Source: Planctomycetota bacterium
GTDB lineage: Bacteria; Planctomycetota; Planctomycetia; Planctomycetales; Planctomycetaceae
Length of the DNA: 64,000 nucleotides
Assembly (NCBI GenBank): GCA_003388505.1
Contig: QQVO01000059.1
Coordinates: forward strand, 87,864 to 151,863
Direction: 5' to 3'
Shown here: positions 9,601 through 19,010 of the stretch, one piece after another
Layout: every line of letters begins with the position of its first letter
Numbering within the stretch: position 1 is the first letter of the stretch
The notes under the pieces: model-generated
Databases searched by the model: none
What the model was told of the DNA's origin: nothing
The model's input: only the letters and a program-made list of their open reading frames with translations
Translations under genes and position numbers: made by a program

Positions 9601-10493
9601 AACGCCGTCAACTGCAGCGGCTGCCACTTGCGGAAACTCGCGATTCCAAGCACGCCCAGATCGAGCAGGAAGATGTAGGAGAACAGTTCCCACTGCCGGT
9701 CGGCGCCGGTGGACAGCATGATCGGCGTCAGGAAGCCGCCGATGAGTCCAATGATCGCCGTCGGCTGCGAATGGAAAATCGTCGAGAACGCCAGCACGGC
9801 AACCGTCACCACGGCCATTCCGGCGAATGCCGGACCGATGCTGATCAAGCCGTAGAAGTCATGCGCCGCAAACAGCGAGAAATAGAGCACCCCCGCCGCC
9901 GCCCCCGCCAGCGCCTGACCCTGCCACCGATAGTCCTGCAGCATGGCGTATGCGGCGCCCGCGAATGCGAACATTCCGATTACGATTCCAATCACGACGC
10001 GCCCCGTGGGCCCGAGCACTTCGGTGTCAATCGCGTACTTGAACCCGTATCCGGCACAGAGAATCAGAGCGATCGCACCCGCCCAACCGAGCCAGCGACC
10101 TGCCAGAATTTCCTCAATCGAAGAGGAACCGCCCGTTTCAACCTCTTCCGCGGATCTTGGTTTCGGAGCGGACGGGCGCTCCCGATCCGCCATCCCTCCT
10201 TCGTCGCCTCTCCGCGATATCGCCACTTGCTCGCTCGCACGCCGCCGGGGAGGTTGGACGACTTCGATGTCCGCCGGATCGACGAACGATTCGGCTTCCT
10301 TCGTCGGCGTGGAAGTTTCAGCCGCGCGGGATCGTCGCCCCGCCTGGATCGGCCCCTGACGCAGAGACTTGATCTCGTCCCGCAGCCGATTGACCCGCCC
10401 CCACAGCACAGCGATCAGAATCACCGGCAGGAGGAACCAGATCAGCCCGCAGGTTCCCAGCGCCAGAAATAGAATCTGTTCAAAATCAGCCAT
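6654..10493 (-). CDS. DUF2339-DUF3999 fusion membrane protein
   Basis: This very large protein (1279 residues) starts with one membrane helix and a coiled, charged stretch. It continues with a long array of about 25 membrane helices rich in Gly, Ala and Trp (roughly residues 130-830), which matches the DUF2339 family. After LAGGLLLGAGSGAVLAD, which looks like a signal-anchor, comes an extracytoplasmic region of about 400 residues beginning at the DPLHTLAYRW segment. It resembles DUF3999, and a final helix near the C terminus (LLLWTLTIAGVFVLGGLTAL) closes the protein. In many proteobacteria these two families are separate neighbouring genes, so the fusion supports a shared complex. Function is unknown. 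It is monocistronic. Confidence 0.75.
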   Translation of the reverse strand: MADFEQILFLALGTCGLIWFLLPVILIAVLWGRVNRLRDEIKSLRQGPIQAGRRSRAAETSTPTKEAESFVDPADIEVVQPPRRRASEQVAISRRGDEGGMADRERPSAPKPRSAEEVETGGSSSIEEILAGRWLGWAGAIALILCAGYGFKYAIDTEVLGPTGRVVIGIVIGMFAFAGAAYAMLQDYRWQGQALAGAAAGVLYFSLFAAHDFYGLISIGPAFAGMAVVTVAVLAFSTIFHSQPTAIIGLIGGFLTPIMLSTGADRQWELFSYIFLLDLGVLGIASFRKWQPLQLTAFGFTLLMWLGWFREHYQPEKLTSTIILMTAFFLLFALLGVWHNTLKRLPAKPGDFVLMLATPVVYFIALYGVTKSDFSAWHGLMAVGLAGSYLGLAMLQLSRNPSGKPVIVCLAGIAASFLTVAIPLQLTGHWIAIAWAAESLLLVELGLRFGQPKLQWAGFGLLAVVQLILVFYSVQTFDHPGSFQTRFRRVDPIAVDVMPSRVIEAEGSQAADEPSWTDVFNGRSFSFLASALVMAILAWEYRRRRDSEATSVLLRESSLTAGWLTALVPMTLLGMMIVETFVLGYRYDWIGPTLVGLFTVWTALAAAMLLVTAVRVGPEWLNRVGLGLFALVALLLLASLGGTLIDWRSEWHRLSGHGAIPGIWRLPLMNPRGVGFLSAMGAAIFGAVLFLRRDRDDSESEAIAGPLSMAGLLGVFAHLTGLAMLTTETYAQGVIHDWKTWTALSITIVWLAYAIGTIVAGIYYRSGVVRILALALFVLTAGKVFLYDVFHVSEAWKWVAFGSLGVALMLVSFFYRRYQGRIREWLTASAALLAGGLLLGAGSGAVLADDPRPVDPLHTLAYRWSIPDTLPEADATGLVRLPVPPELYGVTRDDMGDVRIIAVERGGERHADVPFVLHRPVDVIEVTEREIPLLNLSEIEGETQLLLDVGSASEPIREIVVNVSPTEHNFERAVTVFGADRRDAERWAELTSDGYLLDRTRGAHRLRVKRVRFPRSVFRYYKVVIENDGAEPLQIDGAMVADRNEVLAPRRELPTEILERRLDPETKQTMVIVDVGYDRIPTDALRFEFDYNGDYYRPVRLEIADELKADPAETRWRALASFAAYRISRPGREPAVDDTARYSERRGRYVRAVIENGDDRPLRVERVTALTVERWLICRRRELEFPGAEIAVYAGDPELAAPQYDLKQTIAAIEPDQPPAAASLGRVEPNPYFTGPTAPQLPWSEEHRLLLWTLTIAGVFVLGGLTALLLWRAARAENH

Positions 10494-10786
10494 CGCGTGG
10501 TCCGGGGCGATTGATCGAGGGTCGTCTCTTCACCGGCGGGAACGCTTTCAGAATATAACGTGTTCGACAGGAACCGGCTCAGGCGCGGCGGCAGACGCCC
10601 CACCGGCATGCGGGAATCTCCCGGGTCCGCACGATGCCCGATCGCGAAAACCCTCAGGCGGAGACTTGACGTGCGCGCCGTCAATCGTCATAAGGGCTGT
10701 TTCCCGATTGTGTTACGGGTTTGCGGCGCCGTCGGCAGCCGGTTGCTCGGCGACGTCGCAAACAAGCAATATGGAGACCGCCCAGA

Positions 10787-11398
10787 ATGGGTCGCTACAC
10801 CGGGCCCAAGGCCCGCATTAACCGCCGGCTAGGATTTCAAATCTACGAGAACGCCGGGGCCATCCGCGCCATGGAGCGGAAGCCCGATCCGCCCGGGATG
10901 GTGACCCGTCGCCGCGGGAAGCAGTCGATCTACGCGCTGGCGCTGATCGAAAAGCAGAAGATCAAATTCTACTACGGGTTTCGCGAGCAGCAGTTGCGGA
11001 AGTATTTCGCCAAGGCGCGGAGGCTGAAGGGCAACACCGGTGAGCACCTCATGTTGCTCTGCGAGCGGCGACTCGACAACGTCGTCCGTCGCGCCGGCTT
11101 CGCTTTGACGCGGCCCCAGGCCCGCCAGGGAATCGTCCACGGACACTTCCAGCTTAACGGTCGAACCGTGCGACGACCGTCGATTCAGGTCCGCGCCGGA
11201 GACGTCATCACCGTCAAGAATCGTCCCAACCTGAAGAAGCTCTACCAGGAACTCGTGGAATCCGGCGGAGACCCCGGCTGCAACTGGATTTCGCGCGACA
11301 GCGACGAACTCAAGGCCGTCGTGACGTCTCTGCCGGGAATGGACGACGTCAGTCTTCCCGTCGACGTCGGCCAGGTTGTCGCGTTCTTGTCCCGGTAG
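10787..11398 (+). CDS. rpsD: 30S ribosomal protein S4
   Basis: This 203-residue S4 binds 16S rRNA early in small-subunit assembly. The start MGRYTGPKARINRR at 10787 is the family's N terminus, although the frame is open upstream to 10721. The S4 RNA-binding domain is clear at CERRLDNVVRRAGFALTRPQARQGI (given in two parts: CERRLDNVV and ALTRPQARQ) with VHGHFQLNGR. It lacks the N-terminal zinc-binding cysteines. Unlike most bacteria, it is not beside rpsM/rpsK/rpoA here. A nucleotide kinase gene follows within 60 bases. Confidence 0.97.
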   Translation: MGRYTGPKARINRRLGFQIYENAGAIRAMERKPDPPGMVTRRRGKQSIYALALIEKQKIKFYYGFREQQLRKYFAKARRLKGNTGEHLMLLCERRLDNVVRRAGFALTRPQARQGIVHGHFQLNGRTVRRPSIQVRAGDVITVKNRPNLKKLYQELVESGGDPGCNWISRDSDELKAVVTSLPGMDDVSLPVDVGQVVAFLSR

Positions 11399-11457
11399 GA
11401 ATCATGGAGCCAGCGACAGCCTCGAAATCGTCTCAGACGCGCGCAAGAGGCAGATCG

Positions 11458-12093
11458 ATGCAACAGGCTCCGTACCCATACCCGGCCGCGCTGATCTTCG
11501 GCGTGCCGGGAGCCGGGAAGGGGACGCAGGGCGACATCCTCCGCCACGTTCCCGGTTTCTTCCACGTCTCCAGCGGCGTCGTCTTTCGCAAACTCGACCC
11601 GCAGTCGCCCGACGGACGCTCAGCCCGCGAGTACATCAGCCGCGGTGAACTCGTCCCCGACGACATGACCATCCGCCTCTTCTCCGATCACCTCGAAGCA
11701 GAGAGAACGTCCGGACGGTTCGATCCCGCAAACGATCTGCTGCTGCTCGACGGAATCCCCCGCAACCTGACGCAACAGGAGTTGCTCAAGCAATACGTCG
11801 ACGTCCGGCTCGTGCTGCACCTCGTCTGCCGCGACAAGGAAGCGATGATCGAGCGCATCAAGCGCCGCGCCCGGATCGAGAATCGGGACGACGACGCCAG
11901 CGAGGCGATTACCCGCAAACGATTCGAGATCTACGATCGCGAAACCGTCCCCGTCCTCGCGGGCTACCCCGATTCGATCATTCGGGGGATCGAATCCAGC
12001 ATGACGCAGGCCGAGGTTCTTCTGGAATGCCTCGAAGCTCTGGTGCCGGTCTTCAAGGAATGCATGCCGCGAGATCTTGCGGCGGCAACCTGA
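11458..12093 (+). CDS. Adenylate-kinase-like nucleotide kinase
   Basis: The protein is 211 residues from the ATG at 11458, chosen because AGAGG lies 7 bases upstream; the frame also allows ATG 11404. The P-loop GVPGAGKGTQ is intact, followed by the NMP-binding SSGVVFRKLD and LLLDGIPRN (the D-G-x-P-R block). The distal arginine helix RxENRDDDASEAITRKR matches adenylate kinase R-x-D-D-x-x-E-x-I. The LID domain is short and lacks the four zinc cysteines, so this is a short-LID form. It probably interconverts AMP, ADP and ATP, but could prefer another NMP. It is likely cotranscribed with rpsD. Confidence 0.85.
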   Translation: MQQAPYPYPAALIFGVPGAGKGTQGDILRHVPGFFHVSSGVVFRKLDPQSPDGRSAREYISRGELVPDDMTIRLFSDHLEAERTSGRFDPANDLLLLDGIPRNLTQQELLKQYVDVRLVLHLVCRDKEAMIERIKRRARIENRDDDASEAITRKRFEIYDRETVPVLAGYPDSIIRGIESSMTQAEVLLECLEALVPVFKECMPRDLAAAT

Positions 12094-12451
12094 GATTGAA
12101 TAGACCGCGGATTTGACGGATGCGGCGGATCGGCACGGATTCGACCTTATCTTCCTGAGCAAGAGGAAACGCAGAGAGCACGGCGATCCAGCCGTTATTG
12201 GTCTGCACACTCGGAAATCGAATCAGCGAAAATCCGTTCAATCCGCGCTGATCCGCGTTCCAATCGAGACTCTTGTGAAGCGAACTGATCGAGAGAAGAT
12301 TGCTCAGGAGTTGTGTGTCAACGACAGACCCGCAGGGGAGCGCTCGAACCGGTAACGGCGACCACCTCGACTCCCCTCCCGTCTCCGTCGTACACGATCG
12401 GCACGAACGACTCGATTCCGCGCAGCCACTCACGGTATCATCGTTCTTGAG
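12094..12451. repeat. Intergenic 'cgcggatt' repeat cluster
   Basis: No gene was found. Bases 12107-12142 and 12219-12265 carry reiterated words of the type GCGGAT, ATCCGCG and CAGCGAAAATC, related to copies at 36118-36157 and 43636-43782. Such mosaics of short inverted words are common between planctomycete genes. A clear promoter for the rhomboid gene is not visible. Confidence 0.6.
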
Positions 12452-13693
12452 ATGGTCCTGACGCCGATCACCACTGACGCACCGATCTACCATTGGCCGC
12501 GCGCGACCGTCGGGCTCATTGTCGCGAATGTCTTTGTCTTCCTGCTCGTCGAGAGCGGCGTCTGCGGTCCCTTCCCGGAAATCGTCGCCAGATACGGCCT
12601 GACCCACGGCCAGGGCCCGCAGCCGTTGCAATGGATCACCTCCAACTTTCTCCACGCCAATGCGGTCCACCTGGCCGGCAACATGTTGTTCCTGTGGGGC
12701 TTCGGGCTCGTCGTGGAAGGCAAGATCGGCTGGCGGGCGTTCTTGAGCCTCTACCTCCTGATGGGAGCGCTCGAGTGCGCGATCGAACAGGTCTCCTTCC
12801 CCGGTGTGTCAGGCGCTTCATTCGGAGCGTCGGCTGTCATATTCGGACTCATGGCCATCGCTCTGGTGTGGGCCCCGAAGAATGATCTTGTCGTCGGCTA
12901 TTGGCTGCCCGGCATCGGGGTGGGAACGTTCGATGTGTCGATCCTCACGTTCTCGTTGATCGTTGTGACGATGCAGGGACTGCTGTTGTGGTGGATTGCC
13001 TCCACGTCCGAATTGTTCCTCAGCAGTCCGCTCCTGCATTTGCTGGGCGCTCTGCTCGGCCTGATCGTCGGCGCGGTCATGTGGCGCTGCGGTTGGGTCG
13101 ACTGCGAAGGTTGGGATTTGTTCTCGGTGCTGCTGGGCAAGCAGCCTCAACCCGTTGCCAGCGATTCGTACATCCCGGTCGTCGAACGCCCGGTCGCCGA
13201 ACGACCCGACGCGCATCCGAAACGGGATCGTCCCGAATCGAATGGCGCGATGAATCCGGAGACCGGCGTCGCGCGGCACAAAGCCAGGTGCATTCGTCGA
13301 GTACGCGCCCTGCTCGACAAGGGCCGTCCGCTCGACGCCTGCAACGCGTTGCGGGAAACTCAGCATGTTCTCGACCGTTGGACGCTCCCGCGCGCCGATC
13401 ACGTGCGGCTGGCCCAGTCGCTGCAAGAGTCCGGCCACTGCCACGAAGCCGTGGCGCTCTGGGAAGAATATGTCGCAGAGCATCCCGAAGACTCCGACCC
13501 GATCCGGATCGAGGCGGCCGAAATGATGGTGAATCAACAATCCCGGCCCCATGCCGCCATTCGAATCCTGAAGCCCGTCGACTCCACAGGACTGCACCCC
13601 GAACTCCATAGCCGGCGGGCCGCAATTCTGCGCCGCGCCGCCGAATTGATCGAACAGGGCGCTGTCGAGTTCGCGGACCGTCCGAGGGGTTAG
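12452..13693 (+). CDS. Rhomboid protease with C-terminal helical-repeat domain
   Basis: This 413-residue protein has a rhomboid core with six membrane helices in residues 15-215. Catalytic features are visible: H-x-x-x-N in HANAVHLAGNM (His73, Asn77), nucleophile Ser127 in GASAVIFGL, and His196 in LLHLLGALLG. The usual GxSG reads GASA, so the second Gly is replaced by Ala. The last 200 residues are cytoplasmic and helical, with TPR-like spacing (LAQSLQESGHCHEAVALWEEY in part). It cuts membrane proteins inside the bilayer; the substrate is unknown. The ECF sigma gene follows 54 bases after its stop, so proteolysis may feed transcription control, but that is inference. Confidence 0.85.
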   Translation: MVLTPITTDAPIYHWPRATVGLIVANVFVFLLVESGVCGPFPEIVARYGLTHGQGPQPLQWITSNFLHANAVHLAGNMLFLWGFGLVVEGKIGWRAFLSLYLLMGALECAIEQVSFPGVSGASFGASAVIFGLMAIALVWAPKNDLVVGYWLPGIGVGTFDVSILTFSLIVVTMQGLLLWWIASTSELFLSSPLLHLLGALLGLIVGAVMWRCGWVDCEGWDLFSVLLGKQPQPVASDSYIPVVERPVAERPDAHPKRDRPESNGAMNPETGVARHKARCIRRVRALLDKGRPLDACNALRETQHVLDRWTLPRADHVRLAQSLQESGHCHEAVALWEEYVAEHPEDSDPIRIEAAEMMVNQQSRPHAAIRILKPVDSTGLHPELHSRRAAILRRAAELIEQGAVEFADRPRG

Positions 13694-13747
13694 CTTCGGC
13701 AGTCGCATCCGGTGCGATACGTCCAGACTCAATTCGCAGAGGAACAG

Positions 13748-14398
13748 ATGGCTGAAACCGACCCGGCCCTGGTGGAACAGGTCAAAGCGGGAAGTCGCGA
13801 CGCGCTCGCTGAGTTCATTGCGCAGAGCGAGCGGCAACTCACGGCCTACATCGAACGCATGATGAGCGACTCCCTCCGCCGCAAAGTGGAACCGGGCGAC
13901 ATTCTGCAGGAGGTCACGGTGAGCGCCCTCAGTGCGCTCGACTCGGTCGATCTGACCCGTCAGAACCCCTTCGGCTGGCTCTGCCAGCAGGCGGAACGCC
14001 GGATCATCGATGCGCATCGGCACCACTTCGGAGCGCAGAAAAGATCTGCCTCACGGGAAGTTCCCCTGCAAGCGCGATCCGGCGCGGACGATCCGGGGGG
14101 CGGCATCGCCGACTTGCTGGCCGCCAGCCTGACCACCCCCAGCGCCGCGGTCTCCCGTCAGCAGAAAGAGTTTCACATGCTCGAAGCCCTCTCCGCACTT
14201 CCGGAAGAGAGCCGCGAAGCGCTCCGCATGCGCTATATGGAGCATCTCCCGAGCAAGGAAATCGCACAGCGGCTCGGAAAGACCGACGGCGCAGTCCGCG
14301 TCATGGTCACCCGTTCCCTCCAGAAACTTCAGGATATCCTGGCACAGAATTCCGACTTCCAGACCCTCGTCGCCCAGCAGCGGAAGAAGGAAGCCTGA
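13748..14398 (+). CDS. ECF-type RNA polymerase sigma factor
   Basis: The protein is 216 residues from the ATG at 13748, which has AGAGGA 4 bases upstream; a GTG at 13712 in the same frame is the alternative. Region 2 spans about residues 15-100, with VEPGDILQEVTVSAL and a W-L-x-x-x-A-E-R-R-I-I-D-A-H helix. Region 4 is near the C terminus, with ALSALPEESREALRMRY followed by the helix-turn-helix PSKEIAQRLGKTDGAVRVMV. The linker of about 35 residues is longer than in most ECF factors. No anti-sigma gene is adjacent unless the upstream rhomboid acts in that path. This style of solitary ECF is typical of planctomycetes. Confidence 0.92.
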   Translation: MAETDPALVEQVKAGSRDALAEFIAQSERQLTAYIERMMSDSLRRKVEPGDILQEVTVSALSALDSVDLTRQNPFGWLCQQAERRIIDAHRHHFGAQKRSASREVPLQARSGADDPGGGIADLLAASLTTPSAAVSRQQKEFHMLEALSALPEESREALRMRYMEHLPSKEIAQRLGKTDGAVRVMVTRSLQKLQDILAQNSDFQTLVAQQRKKEA

Positions 14399-14534
14399 CA
14401 GCCTGTTGCAAATGGCGGTCACCGAACCGAACACCGGCCTTCCAGAACGGGTGCATTGCAGCGCCCCGTCGTCCCAACGAGGGGGCGAGCCGCCGGGCGT
14501 CAGCCGGCGGTTGCGTCCCTTCAGGTCCAACTCT

Positions 14535-15563
14535 TCACTGCACCGCAACGACTTCCCCGATGACCACCGGCGATTCCGTCTTGCCGATCAGATCACAAAC
14601 TGTCTCCACAGACTCCTCCCGAACAACCAGCACCAGCCCGACGCCCATGTTGAACACGCGGTACATCTCATCGTCGGCGATGTTTCCCAGCTTCTGAATC
14701 CAATCGAAGACCGGCGGAATCGTCCACGCACCGCGCTCAATGGACAGACCGCATCCCTCGGGAAGAATCCGGCCGACGTTCTCTTCCAGGCCTCCGCCGG
14801 TGATGTGCGCGATGCCCGCGACCGCCGGGCGGATCGCGTCATTTCCCAGCAGTTCCGAAATCAGCCCGGCGTAAATCTTCGTCGGCGTCAGCAGCGCCTC
14901 GCCGACGGACGCCCCCAACTCGGGAACCTGATCGTCAACGCTCAGCCCGCCAGCCTCAAACACCGCCTTCCGCGCCAGCGAGTAACCGTTTGAATGCAGA
15001 CCTGACGACGGAATCCCGATCAGTCGGTCGCCGGGCCGAATCGCCCCCCCGTCAACCAGTTTCGTACGTTCGACCACTCCGACGCAGAATCCCGCCAGAT
15101 CGAAATCACCCGGACGGTAAAGCCCCGGCATGACCGCCGTCTCGCCTCCCAGCAGTGCCGTCCCGGCTTCCCGACAGCCCGTCGCGACCCCCTGCACCAG
15201 AGCCGAAATCAATGCCGGATTGTCTTCGGCGACGGCCAAGTAATCGAGAAAGAACAGCGGCTCCGCGCCGACGCACAAACAATCGTTGACGCACATCGCG
15301 ACCAGATCGATGCCGATCGTGTCAAACCGCTGCGCGAGCTGCGCGACGCGAATCTTCGTACCGACGCCGTCCGTGCCGGAGACCAGGACCGGGTCCGCGT
15401 AACTCCGCCCATCCCCCAGCAGTCGAAACAGTCCGGCGAAGCCCCCTTCGAGAGGCAACACCCGCGGCCCGTGCGTCGCCGCCATCATCGCAGGCAGCTT
15501 CTGCATCGCCCGTTGGTATTCGTCCAGATCGACGCCGGCGTCTTTGTACGTGAGTGACGGCAT
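14535..15563 (-). CDS. purM: Phosphoribosylformylglycinamidine cyclo-ligase
   Basis: This 342-residue AIR synthetase catalyses the fifth step of purine synthesis, ATP-driven ring closure of FGAM to AIR. The signature is complete: TYKDAGVDLD at the N terminus, VSGTDGVGTKIRVA, GIDLVAMCVNDCLCVGAEPL in part, LGGETAVMPG, GLHSNGYSLAR and AHITGGGLEENVGRILP. I chose the ATG at 15563 because the family starts near SLTYKDAGVD; an ATG at 15590 adds nine unmatched residues. It lies 151 bases after acpS on the same strand and may be the last gene of the trpS-acpS transcription unit. Confidence 0.97.
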   Translation of the reverse strand: MPSLTYKDAGVDLDEYQRAMQKLPAMMAATHGPRVLPLEGGFAGLFRLLGDGRSYADPVLVSGTDGVGTKIRVAQLAQRFDTIGIDLVAMCVNDCLCVGAEPLFFLDYLAVAEDNPALISALVQGVATGCREAGTALLGGETAVMPGLYRPGDFDLAGFCVGVVERTKLVDGGAIRPGDRLIGIPSSGLHSNGYSLARKAVFEAGGLSVDDQVPELGASVGEALLTPTKIYAGLISELLGNDAIRPAVAGIAHITGGGLEENVGRILPEGCGLSIERGAWTIPPVFDWIQKLGNIADDEMYRVFNMGVGLVLVVREESVETVCDLIGKTESPVVIGEVVAVQ

Positions 15564-15714
15564 GCGAGTCAGCCTGCTGCTCGAATTCAATTCCGGAAAT
15601 ACCCAGCGCGGCCGTTCGCCGCAAACATCGCGGCCGACTCGCTCTGCGAGTCGGCTTCCTCGTGATCTTCCTCATTCCCAAACTTCCGTTCGGGAACGCG
15701 CCCCGCCTCTCCAA

Positions 15715-16110
15715 TCAGCCCGTACGCGCCGTGTGCTGAACGGCGATGGCCGTGGCCGTGGCGTAGCTTCTGCAATGGGAGATCGTGATAAAGACCTCGT
15801 CGATCCCCAACCGCTCCGCGGCGTCCGCAGCGCCCGACTTCAGGCTGATCTGCGGCTGCCCGTTTCGTTTGTTCACGACTTCGATGTCCTGAAAACCCAC
15901 CCCCCGCGTCATCCCCGTACCCAGCGTCTTCATCACAGACTCTTTCGCGGCCCAGCGACCGGCGTAATGCTGAATCGCCTCGCGGCGACGCTGGCAATAG
16001 CGAATTTCCTGTTCGGTGAACACCCGCTGCAGAAACAGCTCTCCGTGCCGTTCGATCATCTGACCGATCCGCACCGTCTCGATAATGTCCGTCCCGAGTC
16101 CGACAATCAC
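15715..16110 (-). CDS. acpS: Holo-[acyl-carrier-protein] synthase
   Basis: This 131-residue enzyme moves 4'-phosphopantetheine from CoA to the serine of acyl carrier proteins. The magnesium ligands are visible: Asp8 in GLGTDIIE and Glu57 in GRWAAKESVMK. The end segment ITISHCRSYATA corresponds to the family's I-S-x-S-H-x-x-x-x-A. Its ATG overlaps the stop of the upstream membrane-protein gene by four bases (ATGA), so the two are translationally coupled. Its substrates would include the ACP encoded at 57868. Confidence 0.96.
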   Translation of the reverse strand: MIVGLGTDIIETVRIGQMIERHGELFLQRVFTEQEIRYCQRRREAIQHYAGRWAAKESVMKTLGTGMTRGVGFQDIEVVNKRNGQPQISLKSGAADAAERLGIDEVFITISHCRSYATATAIAVQHTARTG

Positions 16111-16694
16111 GGATCAACTCTCTCGTCTTCACCCAGAGGGGCTCTTTTGTCGTCTACCTCAATCGCAGACCGCATCCCTCGCCGCGCCCCCCACGCTCCG
16201 GCCAGGCCCGCCAGCGCCAGTTCCACCCCCCAGACGATCTCCGGCCAGGGGGGTCCGTACCAGCCCAGAGCCGAGATGCGCGCTGCCAGATAGTCGCTGA
16301 AGCCGGGCTCCAGACGGAGTCGATGCTGCTGCAATTGCTGAGGACGCGAGCGGCCGTCGCGCATCCCTTCCAGCAATCGCATCCCCGCCAACTCTTCCGG
16401 ATTCTCTTGTACTCTTTGCCGGGCCCGGGCTTCAAGCTGCGCGAAGTTCAATCGGGCGATGTTCGCCGGCCCCGCAATCACCAGCAGCGGCGCACCGAGG
16501 AGAACCAGTCGCGGATGCCGGATTTCGAGTTCCCCCGCCAGCCGGCCCATCGCCCAACCCGCGCCCCCTCCGAACACAACCGAGAACAGGAACAGTAACC
16601 GCGTTCGTTCGGGAGCATGCGCCAGCATTGTGGACAGCAGGAGAACACCTGCGGCAGAGATCGTTAACCAACCGACAGCGCGACGAAGCATCAC
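16107..16694 (-). CDS. Uncharacterised membrane protein
   Basis: This 195-residue protein has two hydrophobic helices near the N terminus (TISAAGVLLLSTMLAH and LLFLFSVVFGGGAGWAMG), a third around LVLLGAPLLVIAGPAN, and a fourth near residue 155 (PEIVWGVELALAGLAGAW). Between them is a charged region of about 60 residues with many Gln and Arg that may form a coiled coil (RARQRVQENPEELAG). I do not recognise the family. It sits 10 bases after trpS and overlaps acpS by four bases, so it is a middle gene of a trpS-X-acpS operon. Confidence 0.75.
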   Translation of the reverse strand: MMLRRAVGWLTISAAGVLLLSTMLAHAPERTRLLFLFSVVFGGGAGWAMGRLAGELEIRHPRLVLLGAPLLVIAGPANIARLNFAQLEARARQRVQENPEELAGMRLLEGMRDGRSRPQQLQQHRLRLEPGFSDYLAARISALGWYGPPWPEIVWGVELALAGLAGAWGARRGMRSAIEVDDKRAPLGEDERVDP

Positions 16695-16704
16695 CGTTGT
16701 TCCA

Positions 16705-17682
<978 letters not shown>

Positions 17683-17858
17683 GATGCAGACGTTGAAAAC
17701 TGAATTTCAGGGACCGTCGATCGGAACTCGCACGTCGCCGGGACGTTTCATCCGCAGCACACGCCGCCGGCGTCGTCGTCGCTTCCACTCGATCGCGCGG
17801 CGCAACACGATTCACCGACCCGAGCGCGGAACATCCGACGCCGTCGTCATCCCCCAGG

Positions 17859-18770
17859 TCAGGAAGCTTTCAACGTTCCGACGAGATCGACGACGCGCTC
17901 GCATCCTTCCGCGTCGACGGTCTTTTCCAATTCCTCCACCAGTGCGCTGGAGAGGCCGGGATTGTAGAAATTCGCAGTGCCAATTTGAACGGCGCTCGCT
18001 CCGGCGACGAGAAACTCCATCACATCGTCGATCGATTGGATCCCCCCGATCCCGATCACCGGAACCGGCACGCTCTGGGCCACCTGCCACACGCACCGCA
18101 AAGCCAGCGGCTTGATCGCCGGGCCGCTGAGTCCGCCGATGCGATTCCCCAGCACCGGCGTTCGCCGTCGCCAGTCGATCGCCATTCCCTGAAACGTATT
18201 CACCAGCGAAACGGCGTCCGCCCCCGCTTCCGCCGCCGCCGCCGCGACGGTCGTGATGTTCGTCACGTTCGGCGTCAGCTTCGCGATGACGGGTAATTCG
18301 CACGCCCCGCGAACGGCCGCCACCACCTCGTAGGTCAACGTCGGATCGGTGCCGTAGTCCACGCCGCCGCTGACGTTCGGGCAGGAGATGTTCAACTCCA
18401 GCCCCGCAAGTCGCTGGAATTCGCCGAGGCGACGCGCCATCTCGACAAACTCATCCGTGTTGCGCCCCGCGATGTTGGCGATCACCGCCGTTTCCAGCGT
18501 CAGCAGATAACCCAGATGCTTCTCGATGAACGCCTCGAGGCCGTCGTTGTCGAGGCCGATCGAATTGAGCATTCCCGAGGCGGTTTCGACCGTTCGCGGC
18601 GGTCGATTTCCCATCCGCGGCAGCGGCGTAATCGTCTTGGGGATCACACCCCCGATGCGCCCGAAATCGACGTACGCCGCCATCTCCCTGGCATATCCGA
18701 ACGTCCCGGAAGCGACGAGGATCGGATTCCGGAGCGAGAGCCGATTGAGAGTGACTCGCAGGTCAGCCAT
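17859..18770 (-). CDS. pyrD: Dihydroorotate dehydrogenase, class 1B catalytic subunit
   Basis: This 303-residue TIM-barrel flavoprotein oxidises dihydroorotate in pyrimidine synthesis. The catalytic base is Cys130 in ELNISCPNV, the mark of class 1 enzymes (class 2 has Ser). FMN phosphate-binding stretches GIGGIQS and [10 protein letters not shown] are present, as is the N-terminal [12 protein letters not shown]. Class 1B enzymes normally pair with the PyrK electron-transfer subunit; no pyrK gene is adjacent, so it must be elsewhere or absent. Confidence 0.95.
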   Translation of the reverse strand: MADLRVTLNRLSLRNPILVASGTFGYAREMAAYVDFGRIGGVIPKTITPLPRMGNRPPRTVETASGMLNSIGLDNDGLEAFIEKHLGYLLTLETAVIANIAGRNTDEFVEMARRLGEFQRLAGLELNISCPNVSGGVDYGTDPTLTYEVVAAVRGACELPVIAKLTPNVTNITTVAAAAAEAGADAVSLVNTFQGMAIDWRRRTPVLGNRIGGLSGPAIKPLALRCVWQVAQSVPVPVIGIGGIQSIDDVMEFLVAGASAVQIGTANFYNPGLSSALVEELEKTVDAEGCERVVDLVGTLKAS

Positions 18771-19010
18771 TCAGAAAAACCGGACAGGTCGCTGCGCATG
18801 CGACTCCGGAAGGCGTCCACCCGCCGGAGCCCGAGCGCGGCGCAGGCTGCGCCGCTCGCTCAAACTCCCGGCATCCTATCGGTCGGCCACGGTCCGGGCA
18901 ATCGGCCGTGCGCGAAGGCGAGCCTCGCCGACCGTTCGCGATCAGCCGGCCGCATCGTCGGGCCCGCGACGACAGCCCTGAGAAGGCACTCTTGGCTCCT
19001 CCAGGCTGAA

